Source: an uncultured Bacteroidia bacterium (lineage in GTDB: Bacteria > Bacteroidota > Bacteroidia > Bacteroidales > F082). Taken from it: a stretch of DNA of 64,000 bases. The stretch spans positions 74,305 to 138,304 of the forward strand of contig CACXQV010000022.1 of the NCBI GenBank assembly GCA_902769875.1. The letters run 5' to 3'. The stretch's first letter is position 1. The number at the start of each line of letters is the position of its first letter. The translations under genes and the position numbers were made by a program. The notes beneath the pieces were generated by a model, which was not told where the DNA came from, did no database searches, and was given only the letters and a program-made list of their open reading frames with translations. This document shows, piece after piece, positions 49,479 to 59,072 of this stretch.

Positions 49479-49565
49479 TCGATAAACCGGTGGAGGCGTG
49501 CCATGGCGCGTCTCTGCAAGCAACAATAAACAATTCAACAACCAACAATTAATCAATTCAACACA

Positions 49566-50141
49566 ATGAAAACTGTATCATTGAGCGGTTCTCTTCGCGA
49601 GAACGTAGGGAAAAAGGATACTAAGGCCCTTCGCAAGGCCGAAATGGTTCCATGTGTCATGTATGGCTCTGGTGAGCAACAAATCCACTTCGCCACCGAA
49701 GCGAAGAACTTCACCAAAATCCTCTTCACCCCTGAGACTTACATCATCGAATTCAATGTCAACGGCAAGGTTTACAAGACCATCCTGCAAGACATCCAGT
49801 ATCACCCTGTGACAGACAAGGTGTTGCACGCTGACTTCCTCATCGTGAAGGAAGACAAGCCTATCACCGTTGTGCTGCCCATCGCCTTGGAAGGCTCGGC
49901 AGCCGGTGTCATGCGTGGTGGCAAGCCCAAGATGGGTATCAAGAAGGTGAAGGTCTGTGGTTTGATCAAGGACCTGCCGGACTACGTCAAAGTCAACATC
50001 AGTGGCGTGAACATCAACGAAGCCATCAAGGTGAAAGACCTGAACATGGAGAATGTGACTCCCATCACTCCCGGCTACACCGTCATCTATGCCGTCAATG
50101 CGGCTCGTGGCGCTGTGGTGTCGGCAGAAGGCGAAGAGTAA
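49566..50141 (+). CDS. rplY: Ribosomal protein bL25, CTC form
   Basis: A 191-residue protein. The N-terminal L25 domain (residues 1-95: VSLSGSLRENVGKKDTKALRKAEMVPCVMYG) binds 5S rRNA, and the TL5/CTC beta domain follows (about 96-185: GGKPKMGIKKVKVCGLIKDLPDYVKVNISG). This two-domain form is normal in Bacteroidetes. Located between prs and pth, and followed by a GC-rich hairpin. Confidence 0.95.
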   Translation: MKTVSLSGSLRENVGKKDTKALRKAEMVPCVMYGSGEQQIHFATEAKNFTKILFTPETYIIEFNVNGKVYKTILQDIQYHPVTDKVLHADFLIVKEDKPITVVLPIALEGSAAGVMRGGKPKMGIKKVKVCGLIKDLPDYVKVNISGVNINEAIKVKDLNMENVTPITPGYTVIYAVNAARGAVVSAEGEE

Positions 50142-50162
50142 TCTCGAATCCAATAGCAAAGG

Positions 50163-50186
50163 GAAGGCCGTCTTCGGGCGGCCTTC
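50163..50186 (+). terminator. Hairpin after rplY
   Basis: GAAGGCCG (50163-50170) and CGGCCTTC (50179-50186) form a stem followed by TTTGGTTT. Confidence 0.65.
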
Positions 50187-50231
50187 TTTGGTTTGGAGGT
50201 GATGGATTTCAGCTATGTCATTAATAAGTCG

Positions 50232-50239
50232 TATTTTTG
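50232..50239 (+). promoter_or_regulatory. -7 element for pth
   Basis: TATTTTTG followed by CACGG, 50 bp before the ATG at 50290. Confidence 0.5.
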
Positions 50240-50289
50240 CACGGTTTTCCCGCAAGGGAAGCCCAAACGAACCTAACTCGATAACGGAA

Positions 50290-50853
50290 ATGAAATACTT
50301 GATTGCCTGTTTGGGAAACATAGGGGCCGAGTATGACGGCACGCGCCACAACATCGGCTTCAAAATTGCCGACCGTTTGGCGAAAGACCTTGAAGGCTCG
50401 TTCACCACAAGCCGTTTGGCTCAGGTGGCCGAATTGCGCTACAAAGGCAAGACCTTGGTGGTCATCAAGCCCACGACTTATATGAACCTGAGCGGTAAGG
50501 CCGTGAAATACTGGCTGCAAGAGGAGAAGATTCCGTTGGAGAATCTGTTGGTCGTGAACGACGACATTGCGCTGCCTTTCGGGACTTTGCGTCTCCGCAA
50601 ACAAGGTGCCGACGGTGGCCATAACGGCCTGACAGACATCATCGAAAAGTTGGGTACCAACGTGTTCTGCCGTCTGCGTTTCGGCTTGGGCGACGATTTC
50701 CCGCGAGGCCGTCAGATTGATTTCGTGCTGGGTCAGTGGAAAGCCTCGGAAGAGCCCATCGTCGACCAAAAAGCCGACGAAGCCGTCGAAATCATCAAGA
50801 GTTTCGTCACACAGGGTCCCGATAGGACGATGAACCAATTCAACAAAAAATAG
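50290..50853 (+). CDS. pth: Peptidyl-tRNA hydrolase
   Basis: A 187-residue enzyme that frees peptides from stalled peptidyl-tRNA. Catalytic and binding residues are visible: YDGTRHNIGFK (catalytic His near residue 20), TYMNLSGKAVKYW (Asn near 67), VNDDIALPFGTLRLRKQGADGGHNGL (Asp and Asn near 93-115). The start at 50290 gives the normal MKYLIACLGN beginning; an upstream in-frame ATG adds 25 unrelated residues. Confidence 0.95.
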   Translation: MKYLIACLGNIGAEYDGTRHNIGFKIADRLAKDLEGSFTTSRLAQVAELRYKGKTLVVIKPTTYMNLSGKAVKYWLQEEKIPLENLLVVNDDIALPFGTLRLRKQGADGGHNGLTDIIEKLGTNVFCRLRFGLGDDFPRGRQIDFVLGQWKASEEPIVDQKADEAVEIIKSFVTQGPDRTMNQFNKK

Positions 50854-50884
50854 TCTTGGCCCAAGTGAACCAAGACTATTTTTT
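50851..50884. terminator. Terminator after pth
   Basis: TAGTCTTGG (50851-50859) and CCAAGACTA (50870-50878) form a 9-bp stem followed by TTTTTT; it also separates pth from the convergent peptidase gene. Confidence 0.8.
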
Positions 50885-50904
50885 CCGGGTTTTTGCCTTT
50901 GGAT

Positions 50905-53058
50905 TTACAGATTATCCTTGAAGTATTGCATAATCTTGGTAATCAAGTGGGCGCGGTCCATACCGTAGACGTTGTGGTCGTGGCCGGGATAGACGAAATA
51001 ATCGAGTTGTTTGCCGTTGTGGATGCAGTTCTCGACGAAAACGAGGCTGTGTTGCCACACCACGACGGGGTCGGTGGTGCAGTGGATCATCAGGAGTTTG
51101 CCTTCCAACTTGTCGGTCTTGTTTTCGAGGCTTGTCAGCTCGTAGCCTTCGGGATTTTCTTCGGGCGTGTCCATATAGCGCTCGCCGTACATGATTTCGT
51201 AATATTTCCAATCCAGCACGGGGCCGCCCGCCACACTCACCTTGAACGTTTTGGGATGGTTGATTTTCAGCGAAGTTGACATGAAGCCGCCATAGCTCCA
51301 GCCATCGCTGCCGATGCGATTGGCGTCGACGTATGGCAAGGTTTTCAGCCATTCGATGCCTTTCATCTGGTCGCGCATTTCGAGTTGTCCGCATTGGCGG
51401 TGGATGCACTGCTCAAAGGCCTCGCCACGGTCGGCGGAGCCACGGTTGTCGATGGTGAATACGAGGAAGCCTTCTTGGGCCAAGTAATTAAGGTAAATGC
51501 CTGCGCCGGCCAGCCATGTGTCGGTAATCAGTTGGGCGTGAGGGCCGCCGTACACATAGACGATGACGGGATATTTCCTCCACGAGTCGAAGTTGTAAGG
51601 CTTGATGAGGCGGGTGTAGAGCGTCTGTCCGTCGTCGGCTTTCAGCGTCCCGATTTCAGTCTTGCCAATGCGATAGTCCTTCAGTGGGTTTTCGGCCTCG
51701 TGCAAACGTCTGACAAACTTGCCGTTTCTGTCTTGAATATCAACATTGTAAGGCACATCGGTGCTGTTGTATAAGTCCAAGAAGTACCTGCCGCTGCCCG
51801 AAGGCACGATGTCGTGAGTGCCGTGTTCCTTGGTGATTTGGGTCACCTTGCCGCTCTTGAGTTCCATCTGGTAGCAGTGGCGTTCCAACGGACTGACTTC
51901 GGTGCTGCGGTAGTAGATGTATTTGCCGTTGGGCGAGAAGCCGTTGAAGTCGGTGATGACGAACTCGCCGCGCGTGAGTTGTTGTACCAAACCTTTGCTG
52001 ATGGTATATAAATAAAGGTGATAGTAGCCGTCGCGCTGAGCTTTCCAGATGAACTGGTCGGGGTTGTTGGGCAGGAAGTAGGCGGGACCTTGCGGCTCCA
52101 CATATTGCTCGTCGCGGTCTTCGAAGATGGTTTGGATGAAATCGCCCGTTGTGGCATCGTATTCGTTGAATTTCAGGTGGCTCTGCCCACGGTTCAACAC
52201 GCCGATATAGATGCGCTTGTTGTCGGGGTTCCAAGTGATGGCGGTGAGGTATTGGTCAACGGGTTCGCCTGTCTCGACCACGATTTCCTTGTCCGCATCG
52301 ATGTCATAGACGTGCAGCGTCACTTGGTGGCTGGCCATTCCGGCCATAGGATATTTGATGGGCTTGGCCGTGGCGATGCGCTCTTTGATGTCGACCAAAG
52401 GATAGTCGGTCACCATGCGCTCGTCCATGCTGTAGTAGGCGAGGAGCTTGCCGTCGGGCGACCAGAAGATGCCGCCGTCGATGGCGAACTCGTTGCGGTG
52501 GACGCTCTGACCGGCAACCACGCCTTCAGGATTGTTGGTGATTTGTACTTGCTTGTCGCCTTTGGCCACATAAAGGTTGTTGCCGATGGTGTAGGCCACA
52601 TTCAAAGTGGGTTTGCAAACGGTTTGGTTTTCGGCATCTTGCGGTATTGAAGCCATCTGGTTGATGGTCTTTTTCTTGAGGTTGAGCTTGTTGAGTGTCA
52701 TGCCGTTTTCGCCCAAGGCATAGAAATAGGCCTCGAAATCATTGATCCAGGTCAATTGTGGGATGCGTGTCAGGTCGATGACGCCTTCGTCTTTGGTGTA
52801 GCCATTCAGGTCGTCGAGGGTGAGGAAGGTCGTCTCTTTCTTCGAACCGGGGTTCATCGTGACGATTTCTTTGCCGTTCACCTTCATCAGGATGTCGGTG
52901 TTGCCGATCCATTTCAGTTGGTTGGGGCGTTGGGCATAGAGGCTGCGGTTGTTGTAGGAAGCGTCCTCGGGGGTGAACAACTTCTTTTCTTGCGCCAAGG
53001 CTGGCAAAGCGAAAACCATGACGAGAGCCAGCGATAAAAAGGTCAGAATTTTTTTCAT
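50905..53058 (-). CDS. S9 family peptidase, DPP-IV-like
   Basis: A 717-residue secreted or periplasmic serine peptidase. It has a signal peptide (ending LPALAQ), a beta-propeller N-terminal part (about residues 40-460, with repeated FSPNGKYIYY- and WSPDGKLLAYYS-type blades) and an alpha/beta hydrolase domain. The nucleophile is in DGWSYGGFMS, the Asp in CTTDPVVVWQ, and the His in PGHDHNVYG. These fit the DPP-IV/S9B group, which removes X-Pro dipeptides; Glu motifs of the propeller (VYGxxHAQ region is catalytic side) support this. Exact specificity not proven. Confidence 0.9.
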   Translation of the reverse strand: MKKILTFLSLALVMVFALPALAQEKKLFTPEDASYNNRSLYAQRPNQLKWIGNTDILMKVNGKEIVTMNPGSKKETTFLTLDDLNGYTKDEGVIDLTRIPQLTWINDFEAYFYALGENGMTLNKLNLKKKTINQMASIPQDAENQTVCKPTLNVAYTIGNNLYVAKGDKQVQITNNPEGVVAGQSVHRNEFAIDGGIFWSPDGKLLAYYSMDERMVTDYPLVDIKERIATAKPIKYPMAGMASHQVTLHVYDIDADKEIVVETGEPVDQYLTAITWNPDNKRIYIGVLNRGQSHLKFNEYDATTGDFIQTIFEDRDEQYVEPQGPAYFLPNNPDQFIWKAQRDGYYHLYLYTISKGLVQQLTRGEFVITDFNGFSPNGKYIYYRSTEVSPLERHCYQMELKSGKVTQITKEHGTHDIVPSGSGRYFLDLYNSTDVPYNVDIQDRNGKFVRRLHEAENPLKDYRIGKTEIGTLKADDGQTLYTRLIKPYNFDSWRKYPVIVYVYGGPHAQLITDTWLAGAGIYLNYLAQEGFLVFTIDNRGSADRGEAFEQCIHRQCGQLEMRDQMKGIEWLKTLPYVDANRIGSDGWSYGGFMSTSLKINHPKTFKVSVAGGPVLDWKYYEIMYGERYMDTPEENPEGYELTSLENKTDKLEGKLLMIHCTTDPVVVWQHSLVFVENCIHNGKQLDYFVYPGHDHNVYGMDRAHLITKIMQYFKDNL

Positions 53059-53105
53059 TTTCGTTCAAATTGATGTTGTACTTCGTTGATTTTTCGATTT
53101 GGCGA

Positions 53106-53134
53106 CAAAAATAGGGATAATTTCAATACCTTTG
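53106..53134. promoter_or_regulatory. Divergent promoter pair (S9 peptidase / YfcC transporter)
   Basis: CAAAAATA at 53106-53113 (TATTTTTG on the minus strand) and TACCTTTG at 53127-53134 on the plus strand; the -7 elements are 13 bp apart. Confidence 0.55.
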
Positions 53135-53152
53135 CCCAAAATTTGACGTCCT

Positions 53153-54766
<1,614 letters not shown>

Positions 54767-54783
54767 AAGTATGGAGTGGTAGA

Positions 54784-55197
54784 TTAATCGGTTAATCTGT
54801 TCAAAAACTCGGCGGCGGTCATAAAGGGCAAGTCGCAGAATTCGGCATAATCTTTCCCGTTGTTTGTAATAATGACATCGCAGCCGTTGGCTTTGGCGCA
54901 TTGGTATTGCAACATATCCTCGAAATCGTTTATAGGATTGGCAATGGCAATGTTGACATCGTCGGGCATCAGCGGCAACATAGGTACTGTTTCTGCCAAC
55001 AGTGACAGTAATTGATAGTGCCGCTCTTTGGACTCTTTACGCAAAACATAAGCAATGTTGGCATAAGACAATGTGCAGGCAAAAATTGAGTATTGGCCTT
55101 TGAATGCACCTTCCAAAATGTTTGCGGCATTGCCGAAACCTTCACGATTTTGAACGAGGTCGAGCAGAATGTTTGTGTCAAGAAATACGTGCTTCAT
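54784..55197 (-). CDS. PIN-domain toxin
   Basis: A 137-residue PIN-fold ribonuclease. Acidic metal ligands are in KHVFLDTNILLDLVQNREG (Asp near residue 6), the middle Glu-containing helix, and NDFEDMLQYQCAKANGCDVIITNNGKDY (Asp near 95 and 113). It overlaps the upstream antitoxin gene by ATGA. VapC-type toxins cleave RNA; its target is not predictable from sequence. Confidence 0.85.
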   Translation of the reverse strand: MKHVFLDTNILLDLVQNREGFGNAANILEGAFKGQYSIFACTLSYANIAYVLRKESKERHYQLLSLLAETVPMLPLMPDDVNIAIANPINDFEDMLQYQCAKANGCDVIITNNGKDYAEFCDLPFMTAAEFLNRLTD

Positions 55198-55532
55198 CTC
55201 AGGTGCTTTTCTATAATGTAAAATGTCCGTTCGTCCATGTCTTCTGCTGACAAATGCAGTTTTGTAGCTTCTTCGCGCTGTTTGTCGGTCAGGCGATTCC
55301 ACGCTTCTTGACGGTTCCATTGAGGAGCTGCTGCAATGTGTATGCGCAACCATTTTAGTTTTGGCGATATGGGAATCGCTTTGTATGTTTTTTTCGCAGT
55401 GTCTTCCTTTGCCATGTCGGAAACCTTCTCCACCGGTTCGGAGAGTTTCCTCACCAACCATTCGCGCTCGCTTTGCGAGAGCATCAGCCCTTGCAGGTAG
55501 TTCCAAAGATTGTTCAGTGCAAATGTCGTCAT
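55194..55532 (-). CDS. Antitoxin partner of the PIN toxin, with shared N-terminal module
   Basis: A 112-residue protein starting MTTFALNNLWNYLQGLMLSQSEREWLVRKL. The same 30-residue N-terminus (NLWNYLQGL, EREWL/DREWL) begins the antitoxin at 63109-63363, which has a different toxin. The C-terminal half, rich in Lys/Trp, is presumably the toxin-binding part. Start at 55532, 22 bp from a -7 element. Confidence 0.75.
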   Translation of the reverse strand: MTTFALNNLWNYLQGLMLSQSEREWLVRKLSEPVEKVSDMAKEDTAKKTYKAIPISPKLKWLRIHIAAAPQWNRQEAWNRLTDKQREEATKLHLSAEDMDERTFYIIEKHLR

Positions 55533-55560
55533 AATCCAGCATTTTTTTTGTTTCCGACCG

Positions 55561-55661
55561 CAAAAGTAACAATATTCTCCCGACGGCAACGGTTTTCCGG
55601 CAGATTTTTGGAAGATTTGTTTCCAGTTCGTGCCAAGCAAACGAATTTCTTCCTACTTTTG
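55561..55661. promoter_or_regulatory. Divergent promoters: PIN antitoxin (minus) and BspA-like leader (plus)
   Basis: CAAAAGTA at 55561-55568 (TACTTTTG on the minus strand) for the TA pair, and TACTTTTG at 55654-55661 on the plus strand. The plus transcript would run through the structured RNA at 55770-55914 before reaching the BspA-like gene at 55960. The TA promoter side is homologous to 63390-63480. Confidence 0.55.
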
Positions 55662-55769
55662 CCTTCACAAACGAAAGTCTAACCAAACAATAAACGAATG
55701 ATCACAGCGCATTGGGCGCATCCGACGGAAATAGAAATATTAAAAAAATAGCAATTGTGCTGTTCTTTG

Positions 55770-55914
55770 AACCTCAATTTACCACCCAGTCCCTTCGGGG
55801 ACACCTCAAAGACAAGTTACAAATGCCGTAGTTGCTACGGCGTGGAAAACTTGTTTGAGGTGTGGGCGTGGTAACCCGAGGTTCAGGCAAGGGATTGATT
55901 CCACGCTGTTTTTT
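55770..55914 (+). ncRNA. Structured RNA, copy 2, in the leader of the BspA-like gene
   Basis: Same fold as 10870-11013 with compensatory changes. P1 is AACCTC 55770-55775 with GAGGTT 55878-55883. P2 is TTACCAC 55779-55785 with GTGGTAA 55868-55874. P3 is GTCCC/GGGAC (55789-55802). P4 is CCTCAAA 55804-55810 with TTTGAGG 55854-55860. P5 is GCCGTAG/CTACGGC (55825-55841). GCGTGGAA 55840-55847 can pair with TTCCACGC 55899-55906, followed by TGTTTTTT. Spacing between elements is the same as in copy 1 within a base. Family not recognised. Confidence 0.78.
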
Positions 55915-55959
55915 ATGTCGAATTGAGAAAGAGAATATGAACAATTAAACACTAATAAA

Positions 55960-58758
55960 ATGAAAAAGAGATTTTTACAATTTGGAATGACGGCTAAAGC
56001 CGTGATGATTGCGCTGCTTTTAGGAGTGGCTGGTAATATGTATGCTTATGATTTTTCATATGTTTGTGGAACTGGGCAAACACTGTATTATAACATAATC
56101 AATACAACGAACCATTATGTTGAATTAACTTATCCAGGGAGTTCAATGTGGAATCCTTGGAATGAGTATATTCAACCCGAAGGAGTAATCGAATTACCAG
56201 AGCATGTTAATTATGAAGGAATAGAATATACTATTACTAAAATTGGTAGTTGTGCATTCTCTAATTGTACTGGATTGTCTGGAGACCTTGTTATTCCCAA
56301 CTCTGTAAAAACCATTGATTATAGATCTTTTTATAATTGTGTTGGTTTTCATGGTAGTCTCACATTCGGGAACTCTTTGACGTATATTGGACAAGAAGCA
56401 TTTCAAAATTGTTCCAATCTATCAGGAAACTTGGTGATTCCAAACACTGTTAAGACCATTTCTGGAGGAGCTTTTAAGGAGTGTAGTGGTTTTTCGGGCA
56501 CACTCACTCTTGGTAATTCATTAGAATACATCGTATTAGAAGCGTTTTATAATTGCATTGGCATATCCTCGTTTTCAATTCCAGCATCCGTAATAGTAAT
56601 AGGAGAGAATGCTTTTTATGGGACAGGTTGGTATAACAACCATTCTAATGGTGTATTGTACCAAAGTAATTGGTGTTTAGGATATAAAGGGACTGCAAGT
56701 GGAACTTTGACTATTAATATAAATACTAGAGGCATCGCAAGTCATGCTTTTTATGGAAAGACATTCAGCAAAATATACTATAATGCTATAAATTGTATGG
56801 ATGTATATGAAGATAATGTTCCTCCTTTCAAAAATTGTTCAGGTTCACTTGTTATTGGAAACAATGTAGAAAGGATACCTTCTTTTATGTTTCAATGGGC
56901 CAATATCTCTGGTAGTATTCTTATCCCGAATTCTGTAACGACAATTGGAAACTGTGCGTTTAACGAATGTAATAGCATTCATTCTATTTCGCTTCCAGAA
57001 TCTATTGTTTCAATTGGTCAGCAGGCTTTCAATAATACAGGATGGTACAATAGCCAGAGTGGTCTATTGTATTTAAATGATTGGTGCCTTGGTTACAAAG
57101 GAACACCAACGGGTTCACTATTAATTCAAGATGGAATAAAAGGAATTGCAGACTATGCTTTCCATAATTGTTCAGGTTATAATGGAAATCTTACTTTGCC
57201 CACATCTTTAGTTTATATTGGAAACAATGCGTTTTATGGATGCAGTTTTATCGGTTCTTTGGAAATACCTAATTCAGTAGTTTCGATAGGGTATTCTGCT
57301 TTCATGTTTTGTTCTCACTTTAACGGAAGTTTATTCATTCCTCAATCTATTATTGCAATAGGTAATGGTGCATTCTATTATTGTCCGGGGTTTACTTCCA
57401 TGACCGTTTTTGCAGATAATCCTCCGATTCTTGGAGACTTCGTTTTTGAGTATGTAAATAAATCCATTTTCGTTTATGTCCCATACGGCACGATGGCTGC
57501 TTACCAAGCTGCTCCGGGTTGGAGTGATTTCACAAACTATCAAGAAATCGCCTATAAATCCATCCCAGGCTACGGTCAAGGCAACGGCAATTGGCAATTC
57601 ATCGCCTCACCACTTGCAGAAAACACCGCTCCAACTGAAATCGACGATATGCTTCCCACTACTGGCACATACGACCTCTACCGTTTCGACCAAACCGAAA
57701 ACGCCGAATGGAGAAACTATAAGGCTAACAATTTCAACCTCGTGAATGGCCAAGGCTACCTCTACGCCAATGCCGAGGATGTAAACCTCATTTTCAAAGG
57801 CACGTTCAATGAAGACGAAACGAAAAATGTGGAACTTGTTTATGATGCCAATGCCTATTTTGCTGGGTGGAACTTGGTGGGCAATCCGTTCCCCGTCAGT
57901 GCCTACGCCAACAAGAGTTACTACACGATGAACGAAGACGGCTCGGCCATCGAACCGGTTGCGGTTTCAATGGAAACGGCCATTCCCGCTTGCACGGGCG
58001 TAATGGTGAAAGCGGAAAACACGGGCGAGTCTGTTACTTTCAGCAAGACCGCACCCGAAACGGCTGTCAACCAAGGTGTTTTGCAAATTGTGTTAAGTCA
58101 ATTGGACCCTGAGCCTGTCGAAGGGTCGAAGGGCGGCGTTTCGACAAGCTCAACGACCGCTTTAGACAAGGCCATCGTGAGTTTCAACGAAGGTGACGAA
58201 TTAGGCAAGTTTGTTTTCAACAAGGACAACGCGAAACTCTACATTCCGCAAGGCAAAGAAGAGTATGCCATTGCCTGCGCCGAGAAGCTGGGCGAAATGC
58301 CGCTGAACTTTGAGGCTACGGAGAATGGGGAATACACAATCAGCATCAAAGCCGAGAACACGGAGTTTGACTATCTGCACCTTATTGACAACCTAACCAG
58401 CGCCGACATCGACCTGCTCCCCCTCTGCAAAGGGGGCAAGGGGGATTCCCAACCCGCCACCTACACCTTCACTGCCAAAACGACTGACTATGCCTCCCGT
58501 TTCCGCCTCTTGTTTTCCGTCAGCGGGGACGCTGACGACGACAATGACACGCCTTTTGCCTTCATCAGCAATGGTAGCATCATCGTTTCGGATGCCAATG
58601 CCGATGCCACACTGCAAATCGTGGATATGACGGGGCATATCATTGTTAGTGCGGATGTCGCACGCAATATTTCCACCAATGGGATGGCTCCAGGCGTGTA
58701 CTTTTTGCGGCTCATCAAAGGCGATGAAGTGAAGACGCAGCGGATTGTCGTCGAATAA
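55960..58758 (+). CDS. BspA-like leucine-rich repeat surface protein with T9SS tail
   Basis: A 932-residue secreted protein. After a signal peptide (about residues 1-29) come about a dozen BspA-type (LRR_5) repeats of about 23-46 residues, e.g. 'IPNSVKTIGxxAFxxCSGFxGxLTLGNSLxYIGxxAFxNC', to about residue 525. A non-repeat region follows (NGNWQFIASPLAENTAPTEI onward), and the C-terminus (IVDMTGHIIVSADVARN to QRIVVE) is a type A T9SS sorting domain. BspA proteins mediate adhesion. A copy of the second REP family is inserted in frame at about residues 716-735. The leader contains the structured RNA. Confidence 0.9.
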   Translation: MKKRFLQFGMTAKAVMIALLLGVAGNMYAYDFSYVCGTGQTLYYNIINTTNHYVELTYPGSSMWNPWNEYIQPEGVIELPEHVNYEGIEYTITKIGSCAFSNCTGLSGDLVIPNSVKTIDYRSFYNCVGFHGSLTFGNSLTYIGQEAFQNCSNLSGNLVIPNTVKTISGGAFKECSGFSGTLTLGNSLEYIVLEAFYNCIGISSFSIPASVIVIGENAFYGTGWYNNHSNGVLYQSNWCLGYKGTASGTLTININTRGIASHAFYGKTFSKIYYNAINCMDVYEDNVPPFKNCSGSLVIGNNVERIPSFMFQWANISGSILIPNSVTTIGNCAFNECNSIHSISLPESIVSIGQQAFNNTGWYNSQSGLLYLNDWCLGYKGTPTGSLLIQDGIKGIADYAFHNCSGYNGNLTLPTSLVYIGNNAFYGCSFIGSLEIPNSVVSIGYSAFMFCSHFNGSLFIPQSIIAIGNGAFYYCPGFTSMTVFADNPPILGDFVFEYVNKSIFVYVPYGTMAAYQAAPGWSDFTNYQEIAYKSIPGYGQGNGNWQFIASPLAENTAPTEIDDMLPTTGTYDLYRFDQTENAEWRNYKANNFNLVNGQGYLYANAEDVNLIFKGTFNEDETKNVELVYDANAYFAGWNLVGNPFPVSAYANKSYYTMNEDGSAIEPVAVSMETAIPACTGVMVKAENTGESVTFSKTAPETAVNQGVLQIVLSQLDPEPVEGSKGGVSTSSTTALDKAIVSFNEGDELGKFVFNKDNAKLYIPQGKEEYAIACAEKLGEMPLNFEATENGEYTISIKAENTEFDYLHLIDNLTSADIDLLPLCKGGKGDSQPATYTFTAKTTDYASRFRLLFSVSGDADDDNDTPFAFISNGSIIVSDANADATLQIVDMTGHIIVSADVARNISTNGMAPGVYFLRLIKGDEVKTQRIVVE
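58105..58160. repeat. REP-like module inserted in frame in the BspA-like gene
   Basis: GACCCTGAGCCTGTCGAAGG-GTC and GGCGTTTCGACAAGCTCAAC-GACC are the two modules seen at 30107-30240. They are translated as DPEPVEGSKGGVSTSSTTAL without breaking the frame. Confidence 0.75.
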
Positions 58759-58783
58759 TCCATCTTGAACTTGCAATTGAAAG

Positions 58784-58815
58784 ACGGCGCCGGAAGATTT
58801 CGGTGCCGTTTTTTG
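58784..58815 (+). terminator. Terminator after the BspA-like gene
   Basis: ACGGCGCCG (58784-58792) pairs with CGGTGCCGT (58801-58809), followed by TTTTT. The rest of the 58816-59072 gap is AT-rich and holds the repeats and promoter of the next gene. Confidence 0.8.
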
Positions 58816-58859
58816 ATGGTCGGGGTGACGATGGTAATGCTGAATCTTAAATTTCCTCC

Positions 58860-59047
58860 ATTGGAAAAATAAGCGGATAAAAACAGCTTATTTGGAAAAG
58901 TAGTTTTAAATATTTGTATATCAAATAAATATAATGGAAAAATAAAAATAGAATTGGGTTTTTATTCATCTATTTTTATTAAATTTACTGAATTTGGAAA
59001 AATAAGTGAAATAATTAGTCTTATTTTTCCAAAAAGATGTATCTTTG
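58860..59047 (+). promoter_or_regulatory. Palindromic operator region and promoter of the second AAA/DUF4143 gene
   Basis: A perfect palindrome with 14-bp arms, TTTGGAAAAATAAG (58993-59006), N13, CTTATTTTTCCAAA (59020-59033), lies seven bases before the -7 element TATCTTTG (59040-59047). A weaker copy, TTGGAAAAATAAG...CTTATTTGGAAAA, is at about 58861-58896, and another GGAAAAATAA near 58934. The layout mirrors that at 15117-15189, though the half-sites differ after GAAAAATA. Confidence 0.7.
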
Positions 59048-59072
59048 CGGCGTAAAACAAAAATGAAAAGCG

